Shown here one piece after another: positions 34,625 to 44,258 of a DNA stretch of 64,000 bases. Position 1 is the stretch's first letter, and each line of letters begins with the position of its first letter. The DNA comes from Corynebacterium tuberculostearicum. GTDB lineage: Bacteria; Actinomycetota; Actinomycetes; Mycobacteriales; Mycobacteriaceae. The position numbers were made by a program, and so were the translations under genes. Where the stretch lies: positions 1,240,001-1,304,000 of the forward strand of contig NZ_JACBZL010000001.1 in assembly GCF_013408445.1 (NCBI RefSeq). The letters are read 5' to 3'. The notes below the pieces were generated by a model. That model worked only from the letters and a program-made list of their open reading frames with translations. It did not search any database and was not told the DNA's origin.

Positions 34625-35047
34625 GTGAGCACTCAAGAGGAAAAGAAGAACAAGCGCGTGCAGGTGCGGTGGTGGCACATCCTCCTCATCGCGATTTTCG
34701 TCGTGCTCTTCCTATTCCTGGCCTATTGGCAATGGACGCGCTTCCGCTCCGGCTCGGGCACCTTCCAAAACTTGGGCTATGCCTTCCAGTGGCCACTGTT
34801 CGCCGTGTTCGTGGTCTATGCCTATCGCACCACGCTGCGCTATGAAAACGAGCGCCTCGCGGCCGAGGAAGAAGCCCGCGACATGGATAGCACCACCACT
34901 GAGGCCCCGGCTGAGTCTCCTGCACAGCCGCAGGCAGATACCAAAATCGATGAGGATTTCCTGCCCCAGCGGCCTCAAATAGATGTGGACACGTTCAACG
35001 CCATGAATACCCCGCGCCGCCGGCGCGGCGAGAATGAAGAAAGCTGA
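34625..35047 (+). CDS. conserved membrane protein (140 aa)
   Basis: Two hydrophobic segments near residues 19-37 and 50-66, then a charged tail of 70 residues rich in Glu, Ala, Pro and Thr that ends in NTPRRRRGENEES. The GTG at 34625 follows GGTGGA and gives a sensible N-terminus (STQEEKKNKRVQV); the longer frame runs into the tRNA-Leu upstream. It ends two bases before the DUF3817 gene. I do not recognise a function. The pair with DUF3817 is probably an operon. Confidence 0.72.
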   Translation: MSTQEEKKNKRVQVRWWHILLIAIFVVLFLFLAYWQWTRFRSGSGTFQNLGYAFQWPLFAVFVVYAYRTTLRYENERLAAEEEARDMDSTTTEAPAESPAQPQADTKIDEDFLPQRPQIDVDTFNAMNTPRRRRGENEES

Positions 35048-35049
35048 TT

Positions 35050-35394
35050 ATGACCAATAAAGTTCACCCCGCCCGCCAGGCCCGCATCCGCGGACCTTTG
35101 AAGTTTTTCTCCATCGCGGCCACCGTGACCGGTATCTTCCTGATTATCCTGGTCATCCGCATGGTCTGCCAGTACCTCATCGGCATGGAGATCCCAGAAT
35201 GGGCCACCTATATCGCGATCGTGCACGGCATCGCGTACATGACCTACCTGCTGTCCATCCTGATCCTCGGCCCGCGCGCGCTGTGGCCGGTGGGCAAGCT
35301 CTTTACCACCGCCCTCGCCGGCGTGGTGCCCTTCCTGTCCTTCTGGATGGAGCACAAGCGCCGCAAGGAGATTAAGGAGGAGTTCCAGCTCTAG
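35050..35394 (+). CDS. DUF3817 membrane protein
   Basis: 114 aa with three hydrophobic segments. KFFSIAATVTGIFLIILVI, IVHGIAYMTYLLSILILG and the C-terminal HKRRKEIKEE are typical of DUF3817. Function unknown. Its ATG follows the upstream stop by 2 bp; its stop overlaps the convergent rdgB stop by 4 bp. Confidence 0.9.
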   Translation: MTNKVHPARQARIRGPLKFFSIAATVTGIFLIILVIRMVCQYLIGMEIPEWATYIAIVHGIAYMTYLLSILILGPRALWPVGKLFTTALAGVVPFLSFWMEHKRRKEIKEEFQL

Positions 35395-35999
35395 GAACTG
35401 CGAACCAGCTCCGCGATGGCGGGGACTAGTTGACTTAGAGCGCGGCCGCGATGCGAGACCGCGTTCTTTTCTTCTGGGGACATCTCCGCGGCCGACCGGG
35501 ACTCGCCTTCTGGCTGAAAGAGCGGGTCATAGCCAAAGCCGTTGTCCCCGCGCGGCTCGCGCAGGAAGCGGCCTTCCCAGCGGCCCTCGGCCACGTGCTC
35601 GGTGCCATCGGGAGTCACGAGCGCGCAGACGGAGACAAAGGCGGCGGCGCGGCGCTCATCGGGGACATCGGCCATCTGTGCCAAGACCAGGTCATTATTG
35701 GCCTGGTCATTGCCGTGCTGGCCGGACCAGCGGGCGGAAAGCACGCCGGGCATGCCGTTGAGCTCTTCGATGGCCAGGCCGGAATCATCCGCGACGGTAG
35801 CAAAGCCGGTAGCGGCCGCGCCGGCGCGGGCCTTGATGAGCGCGTTATCGGCAAAGGTGCGGCCGTCCTCCACCGGCTCTGGGTAGGGCTCCACGGCGGA
35901 TAGCGGGCGCAGCTCGACGCCCTCGATGCCGGCATCGGCCAAGATGCGCTCGAGCTCCGCGAGCTTTTTCGGGTTATTGGACGCGACGAGAATTACCAC
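35391..35999 (-). CDS. rdgB: non-canonical purine NTP pyrophosphatase (RdgB/HAM1)
   Basis: Removes dITP, XTP and other deaminated nucleotides. 202 aa. N-terminal [15 protein letters not shown] is the SNNxxK motif for the triphosphate, with [13 protein letters not shown] and SHRGRAL as the other family blocks. Last gene of a long minus-strand operon; its start overlaps the rph stop by 7 bp. This pairing with rph is conserved in actinobacteria. Confidence 0.95.
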   Translation of the reverse strand: MVILVASNNPKKLAELERILADAGIEGVELRPLSAVEPYPEPVEDGRTFADNALIKARAGAAATGFATVADDSGLAIEELNGMPGVLSARWSGQHGNDQANNDLVLAQMADVPDERRAAAFVSVCALVTPDGTEHVAEGRWEGRFLREPRGDNGFGYDPLFQPEGESRSAAEMSPEEKNAVSHRGRALSQLVPAIAELVRSS

Positions 36000-36721
36000 C
36001 CCAGCGCCGCCTTCTGTGCGGCGATGAGCTCGCGGCAGCCCTTCTGCGCTACGTCGAGCATCTCGTTGAGTTCCTCGCGGCCAAAGAGGCCGTGCTCGCC
36101 GGTGCCCTGGATTTCCACGAAGTCACCGGATTCTTGCATCACCACGTTGAGGTCGACCTCCGCGCGGGAATCTTCCTCATAAGGCAGGTCGAGGCAGATT
36201 TCGCCATCAATGATGCCGACCGAGACCGCGGCGATGGGATCGAGCAGCGGCTCGCCGGGGACGACGCCCTCGGCCTTGAGGTGTGCGATGGCGTCGGCAA
36301 GCGCAACATAGGCGCCGGTGATAGACGCAGTGCGGGTGCCGCCATCGGCCTGCAGGACGTCGCAGTCGAGCTGGATGGTGTTCTCGCCCAGCTCCTCCAA
36401 GTCCACCGCAGCGCGCAGGGAACGGCCGACGAGGCGGGAAATCTCATGGGTGCGGCCCTTGACCTTGCCCTTCATGGATTCGCGCGGCATGCGATCGTGG
36501 GTGGCGGAAGGCAACATGGCGTACTCGGCGGTAAGCCAGCCTTCGCCCGAATCACGCTTGAAGCGCGGCACGCCGTATTCCACAGATGCGGTGCACATGA
36601 CGCGGGTATTGCCAAACTCCACCAGCACCGAGCCGGCCGGGTTGGTGGTGAAATTGCGGGTAATGCGGACGCTGCGCATCTGGTCCAGCGCGCGCCCATC
36701 GGCACGAGTAAATTCAGTCAT
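35993..36721 (-). CDS. rph: ribonuclease PH
   Basis: A phosphorolytic 3'-5' RNase that trims tRNA 3' ends. 242 aa. [19 protein letters not shown] and the segment [24 protein letters not shown] are the RPH signature, with the phosphate-binding Arg residues in place. It forms homo-hexameric rings. It lies 15 bp after the MBL hydrolase gene and overlaps rdgB. Confidence 0.95.
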   Translation of the reverse strand: MTEFTRADGRALDQMRSVRITRNFTTNPAGSVLVEFGNTRVMCTASVEYGVPRFKRDSGEGWLTAEYAMLPSATHDRMPRESMKGKVKGRTHEISRLVGRSLRAAVDLEELGENTIQLDCDVLQADGGTRTASITGAYVALADAIAHLKAEGVVPGEPLLDPIAAVSVGIIDGEICLDLPYEEDSRAEVDLNVVMQESGDFVEIQGTGEHGLFGREELNEMLDVAQKGCRELIAAQKAALGW

Positions 36722-36736
36722 GCCGTCCAGCGTATC

Positions 36737-37495
36737 TTAGAACTCCATCCCCGCGGCGCCGAGGACAATCTCGCCAGCAAATTCGGAGCGGGCTGCCTCC
36801 AAAGTAGCTTGCGCATCGCCCCACGGCTGAATGTGGATGAGCACCAGCTTGCTCACCCCCGCCTCGCGCGCCGCCCTACCGGCTTCCGCGCCCGACATGT
36901 GCATGTCCGGCGCCTTGCCCTCAGAGGTCTCGCCCCAGGCCGCCTCGCAGAGGAAGATATCGGCACCACGGGCGGCTTCGACAAGCGCGGGCGTATACGA
37001 AGAGTCACCGGAATAGGTAATGGTCTGCCCCGTCTTCGTGTGCTCCACGCGCAAGGCATAGGCCTCTACCGGGTGATTTACCGGGAAGGGGGTGATATAG
37101 ACATCGTCCACGAGCTGTCGCTCGCCCGGCTCCCAGGCGCTAAAGGCGAAGGTATCGGACATGTCATCGATGCCATCGACCTCATCGGAGGACAGGCGGC
37201 CCAGATGCGTAGGCGTAGCCTTCGGCCCGAAGCACATATTGCGCGAAGCCGCCGGCGCCGTGGGATGGAAGCGGCGCCACACCATCAGGGAAGGAAAATC
37301 CAGGCAGTGATCGGCATGCAGATGGCTAAAGGCCACGTGCGCATCACAAGGATCCTGCTGCTGTTCCAGCTGCGCCAAGGTGCCAGGGCCCATGTCGAGG
37401 ACGATGGACGGCGCATTATCGAAGGACAGCAAGTAGCCGGAGGCGGGATTTTGGGCGGTGGGGACGCTACCGGAGCAGCCTAGGATGGTCAGCTT
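36737..37495 (-). CDS. MBL-fold metal hydrolase (RNase Z/cyclic phosphodiesterase-like)
   Basis: 252 aa. HLHADH (in AFSHLHADHCLDF) binds the metals, GDSSYTPALVEAARGADIFLCEA is the second block, and a late His (VLIHIQPW) completes the site. The family includes RNase Z and the cyclic-nucleotide phosphodiesterase homologues seen in this operon in mycobacteria. The ATG at 37495 (MKLTILGCSG) gives the first beta strand; the upstream frame has extra residues that do not match. Confidence 0.88.
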   Translation of the reverse strand, partial: KLTILGCSGSVPTAQNPASGYLLSFDNAPSIVLDMGPGTLAQLEQQQDPCDAHVAFSHLHADHCLDFPSLMVWRRFHPTAPAASRNMCFGPKATPTHLGRLSSDEVDGIDDMSDTFAFSAWEPGERQLVDDVYITPFPVNHPVEAYALRVEHTKTGQTITYSGDSSYTPALVEAARGADIFLCEAAWGETSEGKAPDMHMSGAEAGRAAREAGVSKLVLIHIQPWGDAQATLEAARSEFAGEIVLGAAGMEF

Positions 37496-37569
37496 CATGG
37501 GCTCAATAGTTCCATGAATTCGCCCCGCATGCGTACTCAACGTGCAAACGGGGGAGAAATTGCGCTCCC

Positions 37570-38349
37570 CTATGCAATCTGGGGGCCGAGAAAGCGCGTG
37601 GCAAGGCGGGCAAAGGCTTCCGGATCGCCGGTGGATTCAAAAGTGTGGACCGGCTGATTATCTGCGGGGGCCAACATCTCCGTTTCCGTGAGAATCCGCA
37701 TCACGTCCTTAGTGGTCTCCTCCGAGGAGGTCACCAGCGAAACATTTTCGCCCATCGCCAGCTGGATAATGCCGGTCAACAGCGGATAGTGCGTGCAGCC
37801 CAAGACCAGCGTGTCCACCCCTTTTGCCTGCAGCGGGGCCAGGTAGCCCTCGGCGACGCCGAGAATCTGGCGGCCGGCGGTAATGCCGCGCTCGACAAAG
37901 GGAACAAAATCCGGGCAGGCGGTGGCAAAGGCCTGCACCTTGGGGTTGAGCGCAAAGAGATCCTGATAGGCGCCAGACTTGATGGTGCCTTCGGTGCCGA
38001 TGACACCGATTTTTCCGTTGCGCGTGGTGGACATGGCACGGCGCACCGCGGGCCGGATGACCTCCACGATGGGGATATCGTAGCGCTCGCGCGCATCGTG
38101 CAAGAAGGCGGCGGTGGCGGTATTGCACGCGATGACAAGCATTTTGCAGCCGCGCTCGACCAGCCGATCGGCCACGCCTTGAGAAAAGGCGCGGACTTCC
38201 GAGATGGGCCGCGGGCCATATGGACTGTGGGCGGTATCGCCGGTATAGATGACGGATTCGTGCGGCAGCTGTTCCATCACCGCGCGGGCCACGGTGAGCC
38301 CGCCCACGCCGGAATCAAAGATGCCGATGGGAGAGGTCGCAGTTGGCAT
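37570..38349 (-). CDS. murI: glutamate racemase
   Basis: Makes D-glutamate for peptidoglycan. 259 aa. The Cys pair is present: C in ACNTATA and C in [17 protein letters not shown] is at the N-terminus, and the conserved YGPR is in HSPYGPR. The ATG overlaps the rhomboid stop (TAATG), which gives translational coupling. Confidence 0.95.
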   Translation of the reverse strand: MPTATSPIGIFDSGVGGLTVARAVMEQLPHESVIYTGDTAHSPYGPRPISEVRAFSQGVADRLVERGCKMLVIACNTATAAFLHDARERYDIPIVEVIRPAVRRAMSTTRNGKIGVIGTEGTIKSGAYQDLFALNPKVQAFATACPDFVPFVERGITAGRQILGVAEGYLAPLQAKGVDTLVLGCTHYPLLTGIIQLAMGENVSLVTSSEETTKDVMRILTETEMLAPADNQPVHTFESTGDPEAFARLATRFLGPQIA

Positions 38350-39002
38350 TAGCGCTTCACTGCCTTAACCGGGTCGTCCGAGGTAATGGTCATGCCAGCG
38401 AGGATTCCGCCGATGGCACCGAAGAGGTGGCCCTGCCAGCTCACGCCCTCGTAGACGGGCAGCACGCCCCACACCAGACCGGAATAGGCGAAGCCGAGCA
38501 CGATGCCCAAGATGGTCTGGATGAGCGAGCGGTTAAAAATTCCGCGCACAATCAGATATGCCAACCAGCCATAGACCAAGCTGGAAGCACCGATATGCGA
38601 GGTACCGGGGCCGCCGATAAACCAGGTTCCAAGGCCCGCAACCAGTGTGGTGATCAGCGTGACCTCCCACCAGGCCTTGCGGCCGGAAAGGCCGATAAGG
38701 AAGCAGAAGATGGCGCCGGGCACCGAGTTGGACATCAAGTGCTCAAAGTTCGCGTGGAGCAACGGGGCGGTGACAATGCCCCAGATGCCATTGAAATCCA
38801 GCGGGCGAATGCCGTAGTTAGAAAGCTGGCCGCCGAACAGAAAGGCGTTGATGATGTGGACCGCCCACTCCACCACGAGGAAACCAAAGGCTATAGAAAA
38901 GCCGGTGGTGATGCGGCCACTGCGGGTGTAGTTCTTGGAATCGCCGCGATTGACCTGTCCCGTGGGCGCCGGCCGGTAGTTAGATGTTCCACCTGAAGTC
39001 AT
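38349..39002 (-). CDS. rhomboid-family intramembrane serine protease
   Basis: 217 aa with about six hydrophobic segments. The catalytic Ser is probably S140 in [10 protein letters not shown] (the usual GxSG with S in place of the second Gly); the His is H192 in GHLFG. The first block HLMSN is at 88-92, and [20 protein letters not shown] shows the family pattern. It sits between the P1 peptidase and murI in a conserved operon; the substrates are unknown. Confidence 0.88.
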   Translation of the reverse strand: MTSGGTSNYRPAPTGQVNRGDSKNYTRSGRITTGFSIAFGFLVVEWAVHIINAFLFGGQLSNYGIRPLDFNGIWGIVTAPLLHANFEHLMSNSVPGAIFCFLIGLSGRKAWWEVTLITTLVAGLGTWFIGGPGTSHIGASSLVYGWLAYLIVRGIFNRSLIQTILGIVLGFAYSGLVWGVLPVYEGVSWQGHLFGAIGGILAGMTITSDDPVKAVKR

Positions 39003-39015
39003 AATGCGCCTTATC

Positions 39016-39942
39016 TTAGTCCAGCAGATCGCGGTACGCGCTCAAGCCTAGGCCGGGGTCGGCGGCGGTGACCGCGTTGACGATGGCTTCTTCCACGGCA
39101 TCGGCGGCCGCGGCGCACAGCTGGGTTACCATCTGCGTACTCAGGTCGGCCGGGCGTTTGGCGGTGGACAGGGCAAAGATCGTATCCCCATCCAGCGGCG
39201 AATGCGCAGGACGTACCGCACGGGCGATGCCATCGTGGGCAGTCATGGCCAGGCGTTGGGCTTGGGCGGTGGTAACGGGGGCGTCGGTAAGCACGGCGCC
39301 GATGGTGGTATTGAGCTTGGACTCCGCTGGGTGCGGCAAGGCGCGGTAGGCGGCAGCATTGACCGGGGTGCGCCCCGGCGCGCCGTACAGCCGGCCGGAT
39401 TGCGGCTCAATGACCTCGCCCACGGGATTGGCAACCATCGCGGCGCTGACCTCGTAGTCACCCACCCGGCGGGTGGCCAGCCCGAAGCCGCCCCGCAGCT
39501 TGCCCGCGGTAGCGCCCACGCCGGCTCCCACCGAACCCATGGATTCGTCGCTGCCCGCGAGCGCAGCTTGCAGTGCAGCCGCGCCTTCTTTCGGCCCAGG
39601 GCGGGAAGGCCCGACCAGCAAGTCAAAAATGACTGCGCCGGGAACGATGGGCACGCGCGGCCCAGGCTTGTCCTCGCCGAAGACGGGAAAGCCGATCCCT
39701 TGCTCTGCCAGCTCATTCATCACGCCGTCGGCAGCGGCCAGGCCAAAGGCGGAGCCGCCTGCTAACACCACGGCGTGGACGCGCTCGACCGTATTGTGCG
39801 GCTGTAAAAGGTCCGTTTCGCGGGTGCCTGGGCCGCCGCCGCGCACATCGACGCTGCCGAGCGCTCCGCCCGGCCCGAAGTAGAGCACTGTGACTCCGGT
39901 ATCGGTGCCGCTATAGTGCCCGATGCTCATGCCGTCCAGCAT
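39016..39942 (-). CDS. P1-family peptidase (DmpA/S58-like)
   Basis: 308 aa. A self-processing Ntn-hydrolase-like aminopeptidase. GTGVTVLYF-like beginning, VLAGGSAFGLAAADGVM, and the nucleophile region NTTIGAVLTDAPVT are family blocks; cleavage before the Thr of NTT would free the active N-terminus. The start at 39942 is fixed by the TAATG overlap with the DUF2017 stop; a longer frame to 39990 would overlap that gene. Confidence 0.88.
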   Translation of the reverse strand: MLDGMSIGHYSGTDTGVTVLYFGPGGALGSVDVRGGGPGTRETDLLQPHNTVERVHAVVLAGGSAFGLAAADGVMNELAEQGIGFPVFGEDKPGPRVPIVPGAVIFDLLVGPSRPGPKEGAAALQAALAGSDESMGSVGAGVGATAGKLRGGFGLATRRVGDYEVSAAMVANPVGEVIEPQSGRLYGAPGRTPVNAAAYRALPHPAESKLNTTIGAVLTDAPVTTAQAQRLAMTAHDGIARAVRPAHSPLDGDTIFALSTAKRPADLSTQMVTQLCAAAADAVEEAIVNAVTAADPGLGLSAYRDLLD

Positions 39943-40478
39943 TAGTCCATCAGCACCTGCAGCAGCGAATCCTGGCAAAAAGCCAGCCATTCCACGAGGC
40001 TATCGCGGTCAGACATCAGGTTGTTATCGGCCACATCGCCCGCCGCGACAAAGAGGCGGAGGTCGTTCAGGCCAGCGACGAAGGCCTGGGCCTCTTGCTC
40101 GTTGATAGTAACCTCTACCCCACCGGTAGGTCCGAGGGCAGAGCCAATTACCTGCAGGTTTTCCAGCTTGGCGCGCGCAATGTCGTTTTCATGCAGGGAA
40201 CGCAGCAACGACGCATCGCCTTCATATTCCTCATCGCCGGGCATTTCAAAGTCCGGGAAGAGACGAGCCAGCGAGGGATCGTCCGGGGCCTCGGTGTGGC
40301 CGGTGGGCATGTCCAGCATTTCCGCCAGCTCGTCCTTGGGCGCGGACTGGGCGCGCTTAATGATCGCCTCAGAGACGGTAGCGGTGAGATCGCCCAGCAC
40401 CTCGCGCTCCATTGGTTCGAATACGGCCGTGATCTTCGGCGCGCGCATGAGGGACTTCTTTTTCTTCCACGGTTGCAT
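39942..40478 (-). CDS. DUF2017 protein
   Basis: 178 aa. An actinobacterial family of unknown function that follows clpS in this operon. The N-terminus MQPWKKKKSLMRAPK is very basic; the rest is acidic and helical (FEPMEREVLGDL, then SDRDSLVEWLAFCQDSLLQVL at the end). No catalytic motif is visible. The clpS stop is 4 bp away, so the two are coupled. Confidence 0.9.
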   Translation of the reverse strand: MQPWKKKKSLMRAPKITAVFEPMEREVLGDLTATVSEAIIKRAQSAPKDELAEMLDMPTGHTEAPDDPSLARLFPDFEMPGDEEYEGDASLLRSLHENDIARAKLENLQVIGSALGPTGGVEVTINEQEAQAFVAGLNDLRLFVAAGDVADNNLMSDRDSLVEWLAFCQDSLLQVLMD

Positions 40479-40482
40479 CTAT

Positions 40483-40782
40483 TTAACCTGCCTGCTGCAT
40501 CGTTGCCCACAGACCGGCGATCTGGAGCTTTTTCACGTCCGCTTCAATCTTGTCGCGCTCGCCGCTGGACACGGCGGCTTTGCCCTCGGTGTGGACCTGC
40601 ATCATGAGTTCATTGGCCCGCTTCTTGTCATAGCCCAACACTGTTTGGAATACATAGGACACGTAGCTCATCAAGTTGACGGGGTCATCCCACACGATGC
40701 ACATCCACGGCAGGTTCTCGCTCGTGGCTACGTCTACGTCGAGTTCTTCATCCAATTCGGGCGTAGCCATCGGAGAGCTCAT
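40483..40782 (-). CDS. clpS: ATP-dependent Clp protease adaptor
   Basis: Delivers N-degron substrates to ClpAP/ClpCP. 99 aa from [17 protein letters not shown]; the ClpS core is [41 protein letters not shown] with the conserved binding Asp and Met. Earlier ATGs in frame (40809, 40827, 40869) would add an N-terminal stretch; none has a convincing ribosome-binding site, so the start is uncertain. First gene of the DUF2017 - P1 peptidase - rhomboid - murI - MBL - rph - rdgB operon. Confidence 0.9.
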   Translation of the reverse strand: MSSPMATPELDEELDVDVATSENLPWMCIVWDDPVNLMSYVSYVFQTVLGYDKKRANELMMQVHTEGKAAVSSGERDKIEADVKKLQIAGLWATMQQAG

Positions 40783-40918
40783 CCGGACTACAGGAAATTG
40801 CGCCTTCATGCCCTCTAGCCTAACCATATTTGGGAATCTATTGTGGGCCCGCGCAATCTGGCTTCGCACATTCCGGCGCCAAAGAATCTAAACCCCTGAA
40901 AACCACCTAGTCAGTGGG

Positions 40919-40924
40919 TATTAT
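40919..40924 (+). promoter_or_regulatory. -10 element of pncB (leaderless transcript)
   Basis: TATTAT ending seven bases before the GTG at 40932, so transcription would start at or next to the start codon. Confidence 0.55.
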
Positions 40925-40931
40925 CACTCCC

Positions 40932-42260
40932 GTGAATGACAAAGCTATCCCTAATGATCGCTCTACTGCACTGCTCACGGATAAATATGAGCTAACGATG
41001 CTCCAGGCCGCGCTGCGCGATGGCTCGGCAAACCGCCAGGTCACCTGCGAGGTATTCGGCCGCCGCCTGCCCAATGAGCGCCGCTATGGCGTCGTTGCCG
41101 GCACCGAACGCGTCCTGCGCGCAGTGGAGGATTTCCGCTTTTCGGCCAATCAGTTAGCGGAGATGGACTTCCTGGATGAGCAGACCAAGGAGTACCTGCG
41201 CCACTACCGCTTTTCCGGGCAGATTGACGGTTACCGCGAGGGCGAGCTTTATTTCCCCAACTCCCCCATCCTGACGGTGCGCGGCACCTTTGGGGAATGC
41301 CTGGTTCTTGAGACCGTCATCTTGTCCATCATGAACGCCGATTCCGCGGTGGCTTCGGCCGCCTCCCGCATGGTCACGGCGGCCGACGGCCGCCCCATTA
41401 TCGAGATGGGCTCGCGCCGCACCCACGAGTATGCGGCGGTAACCTCCGCCCGCGCGGCCTACCTGGCCGGCTTCAATGCCACCTCCAACCTGGAGGCGGG
41501 ATACCGCTACGGCATCCCGGTCTCCGGCACTGCCGCCCACTCCTGGACCTTGGCGCATACCAACCCGGATGGCACCCCGAACGAAGAGGCCGCATTCCGC
41601 TCCCAGATCGACACCCTCGGTGTGGACACCACGCTGTTGGTCGATACCTATGACATCACCAAGGGCGTCGAAACCGCCGTCAAAATAGGTGGCCCGAAGC
41701 TCGGCGGCGTTCGCATCGATTCCGGTGACCTGGGTGCGGTTACCCGCCGTGTGCGCAAGCAGCTGGATGATTTGGGCAATCACAACACCAATATCGTGGT
41801 CTCTTCTGATCTTGACGAGTTCGCCATTGCCGGCCTGCGCGGCGATCCGGTAGACGTCTACGGCGTCGGCACGTCCGTAGTAACCGGCTCCGGTGCGCCC
41901 ACCGCGGGCATGGTCTACAAGGTCGTAGAGGTAGACGGCATCCCGGTGGCAAAGCGCTCTTCCTCCAAGCAATCCGTCGGCGGCGCCAAGCGGGCGCTGC
42001 GCACCTACCGTTCCTCGGGCGTGGCGGTAGAAGAGATCGTCTACCCCTTCGACGCTCCCGCGCCGGATACCGGCCAGCTCGATACCCGCGAGATGACCAT
42101 TCCGCTCATGCGCGATGGCCACATCGTCGACGGACTGCCGGATCTGCATGCCTCCCGCGAGTATTTAGCTCAGGCCCGCAAGACCCTGCCATGGGAAGGC
42201 CTGGCACTCTCCCGCGATGAAGCGGCCGTGCCCACGCGGATGGTGGGCTTTAAAAAATAG
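40932..42260 (+). CDS. pncB: nicotinate phosphoribosyltransferase
   Basis: Makes nicotinate mononucleotide from nicotinic acid in the NAD salvage pathway; nadE at 56080 completes it. 442 aa. LLTDKYELTMLQAAL, EMGSRRTHEYAAV with the PRPP-binding Arg, and GVRIDSGDLG are family blocks. GTG at 40932 (VNDKAIP) is preferred because the -10 hexamer TATTAT gives a leaderless mRNA; an ATG lies 18 bases upstream at 40914. Followed by the DinG helicase gene 18 bp later. Confidence 0.93.
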   Translation: MNDKAIPNDRSTALLTDKYELTMLQAALRDGSANRQVTCEVFGRRLPNERRYGVVAGTERVLRAVEDFRFSANQLAEMDFLDEQTKEYLRHYRFSGQIDGYREGELYFPNSPILTVRGTFGECLVLETVILSIMNADSAVASAASRMVTAADGRPIIEMGSRRTHEYAAVTSARAAYLAGFNATSNLEAGYRYGIPVSGTAAHSWTLAHTNPDGTPNEEAAFRSQIDTLGVDTTLLVDTYDITKGVETAVKIGGPKLGGVRIDSGDLGAVTRRVRKQLDDLGNHNTNIVVSSDLDEFAIAGLRGDPVDVYGVGTSVVTGSGAPTAGMVYKVVEVDGIPVAKRSSSKQSVGGAKRALRTYRSSGVAVEEIVYPFDAPAPDTGQLDTREMTIPLMRDGHIVDGLPDLHASREYLAQARKTLPWEGLALSRDEAAVPTRMVGFKK

Positions 42261-42278
42261 GCCGCTAGACTGTGTGGG

Positions 42279-44258
42279 GTGAGTGAGCACGCAGATGAGC
42301 CCCTAAACCTCGACACGGAAACGCTGCTGGGCAAGGCCGTTGACGCGCTGGGCGGCAGCCGGCGCGAAGGCCAGGTGCGCATGGCCACCGCCGTCTCGGC
42401 CGCGCTCGACAAGGAGCGCCACCTAGCTGTGCAGGCCGGTACCGGTACCGGTAAGTCCCTGGCCTATTTGGTCCCGGCTATCCGGCATGCGATGAACTCG
42501 GGGTCCACTGTCATCGTCTCCACCGCGACGCTTGCCTTGCAGCGCCAGCTGGTGGAGCGCGATCTGCCGCGGCTTACTGAGGCGCTCGCCCCTGTGATGG
42601 AGCGTACGCCCACCTTCGCCATCATGAAGGGCCGCAATAACTACCTGTGCATGAATAAGATTGCGGCTACCCCGGATGATCCGGAAGCTCTTATCGACGA
42701 ATCCGAGATATCCCACCGCGGCAAGGCCGTGCGCCGTATCCACGAGTGGGCGCAGGAAACCGACACCGGTGACCGCGATGATCTAGAGCCGGGCGTGCCG
42801 GACTTGGTGTGGCGGGCGGTATCGGTCACTTCCAACGAGTGCTTGGGCGCGTCGCGCTGCCCGCACGGGCCGGATTGCTTTGCGGAAGAGGCTCGCAGGG
42901 CGGCTGCCGACGTCGACATCGTGGTCACCAACCACGCCATGCTCGCCATCGACGCGGTTTCTGAGGCAAATATCTTGCCGGAGCACGACGTCGCCATTAT
43001 CGATGAGGCCCACGAGCTCGACGGCCGCATAACCTCTGTATCTACCGCGGAGATTACTACCCGCGCCATCAAGATGGCCGCCAACCGCGCGAAGTCGCTG
43101 GGCAATGCCGGCAGCCTCTCGGACTTGGCCGAGGAATTTGATGACCTGATGAAAATCCAGGAGCCAGGCCGATGGACCGACTTGGATGAAACCTCACAGG
43201 GCCACCTGCGCGCGCTTGCCGACGAATTCCTGCGCGTTAAGTCCCTCATTTCTCGCGCGCCAGAAGGCGAAGCCACCGACGATCCGGAGAAAAACGCCGA
43301 GCGCCAAAACTTGAGCAACCACCTCTCCGACCTCGCGCAGGCCGTGGCGCGCATGCTGGAGGTTTTCGCCACCGATGACCCGGCCAAGCAAGACGACGTC
43401 GTCTGGCTCGAGCGCGATCCGCGCAGCGACGCCGAGACCCTCGCCGTGGCGCCCCTATCCATCGCCCACATGCTGCGCGAAACCCTCTTTGGGGAACAAA
43501 CGGTGGTGCTGACCTCAGCCACCCTCGCCCTCGGCGGCCGCTTCGATGCCATGGCCGCCCAGTGGGGCATGCCGAGCGGCACCTACGACACCTTGGACGC
43601 GGGCACGCCTTTCGACCCAGCCAAATCCGGCATCCTGTATACCGCCAAACACCTACCCACGCCGGGCCGCGACGGCCTGCCCAAAGAAACCATCGATGAG
43701 ATCTACGAGCTCATTATGGCCGCCGGCGGGCGCACGCTTGGTCTGTTTTCCTCCCGCCGCGCGGCGGAAGAGGCGGCCACCGCCCTCAAGCCGCGCATCC
43801 CCTTTGACCTCTTCGTGCAAGGCGAGGATTCCATCGGCGCCCTGGTAGAGAAATTCTCCCAAAAGGAAAACTCCTGCCTCTTCGGCACGCTTACCCTATG
43901 GCAAGGCGTGGACGTGCCGGGGCCGGCCTGTTCGCTGGTCATCATCGACCGCATTCCGTTCCCCCGGCCGGACGATCCCCTGATGCAGGCGCGCGCCCAA
44001 GCGGCCGATGCTGCGGGCCGCTCCGGGTTCATGGAGGTCTCCGCCAACCACGCCGCCTTGCTCATGGCACAGGGCGCAGGCCGCCTGCTGCGCCACGTGA
44101 CCGACCGCGGCGTGGTGGCCGTACTCGATAACCGCTTAGAATATAAGCGCTACGGCAGCTTCCTCAAGGCCTCCATGCCACGCTTTTGGCAGACCACCGA
44201 CGCGGATACGGTGCGCGGCGCGCTTAAGCGATTGGTCGCCGCAGGGCGCACACGGTAG
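42279..44258 (+). CDS. dinG: DinG/XPD-type ATP-dependent DNA helicase
   Basis: A superfamily 2 iron-sulfur helicase of 659 aa that unwinds 5'-3'. Walker A AGTGTGKS (about 52-59), DEAH box DEAHEL, and the cluster cysteines in NNYLCMNK and CLGASRCPHGPDC are present. Helicase motifs IV-VI (SSRRAAEEA, TLWQGVDVPGPACS, MAQGAGRLLR) complete it. It starts with GTG. Probably co-transcribed with pncB; the 35-bp 3' overlap with the convergent PTH2-like gene is unusual. Confidence 0.9.
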   Translation: MSEHADEPLNLDTETLLGKAVDALGGSRREGQVRMATAVSAALDKERHLAVQAGTGTGKSLAYLVPAIRHAMNSGSTVIVSTATLALQRQLVERDLPRLTEALAPVMERTPTFAIMKGRNNYLCMNKIAATPDDPEALIDESEISHRGKAVRRIHEWAQETDTGDRDDLEPGVPDLVWRAVSVTSNECLGASRCPHGPDCFAEEARRAAADVDIVVTNHAMLAIDAVSEANILPEHDVAIIDEAHELDGRITSVSTAEITTRAIKMAANRAKSLGNAGSLSDLAEEFDDLMKIQEPGRWTDLDETSQGHLRALADEFLRVKSLISRAPEGEATDDPEKNAERQNLSNHLSDLAQAVARMLEVFATDDPAKQDDVVWLERDPRSDAETLAVAPLSIAHMLRETLFGEQTVVLTSATLALGGRFDAMAAQWGMPSGTYDTLDAGTPFDPAKSGILYTAKHLPTPGRDGLPKETIDEIYELIMAAGGRTLGLFSSRRAAEEAATALKPRIPFDLFVQGEDSIGALVEKFSQKENSCLFGTLTLWQGVDVPGPACSLVIIDRIPFPRPDDPLMQARAQAADAAGRSGFMEVSANHAALLMAQGAGRLLRHVTDRGVVAVLDNRLEYKRYGSFLKASMPRFWQTTDADTVRGALKRLVAAGRTR

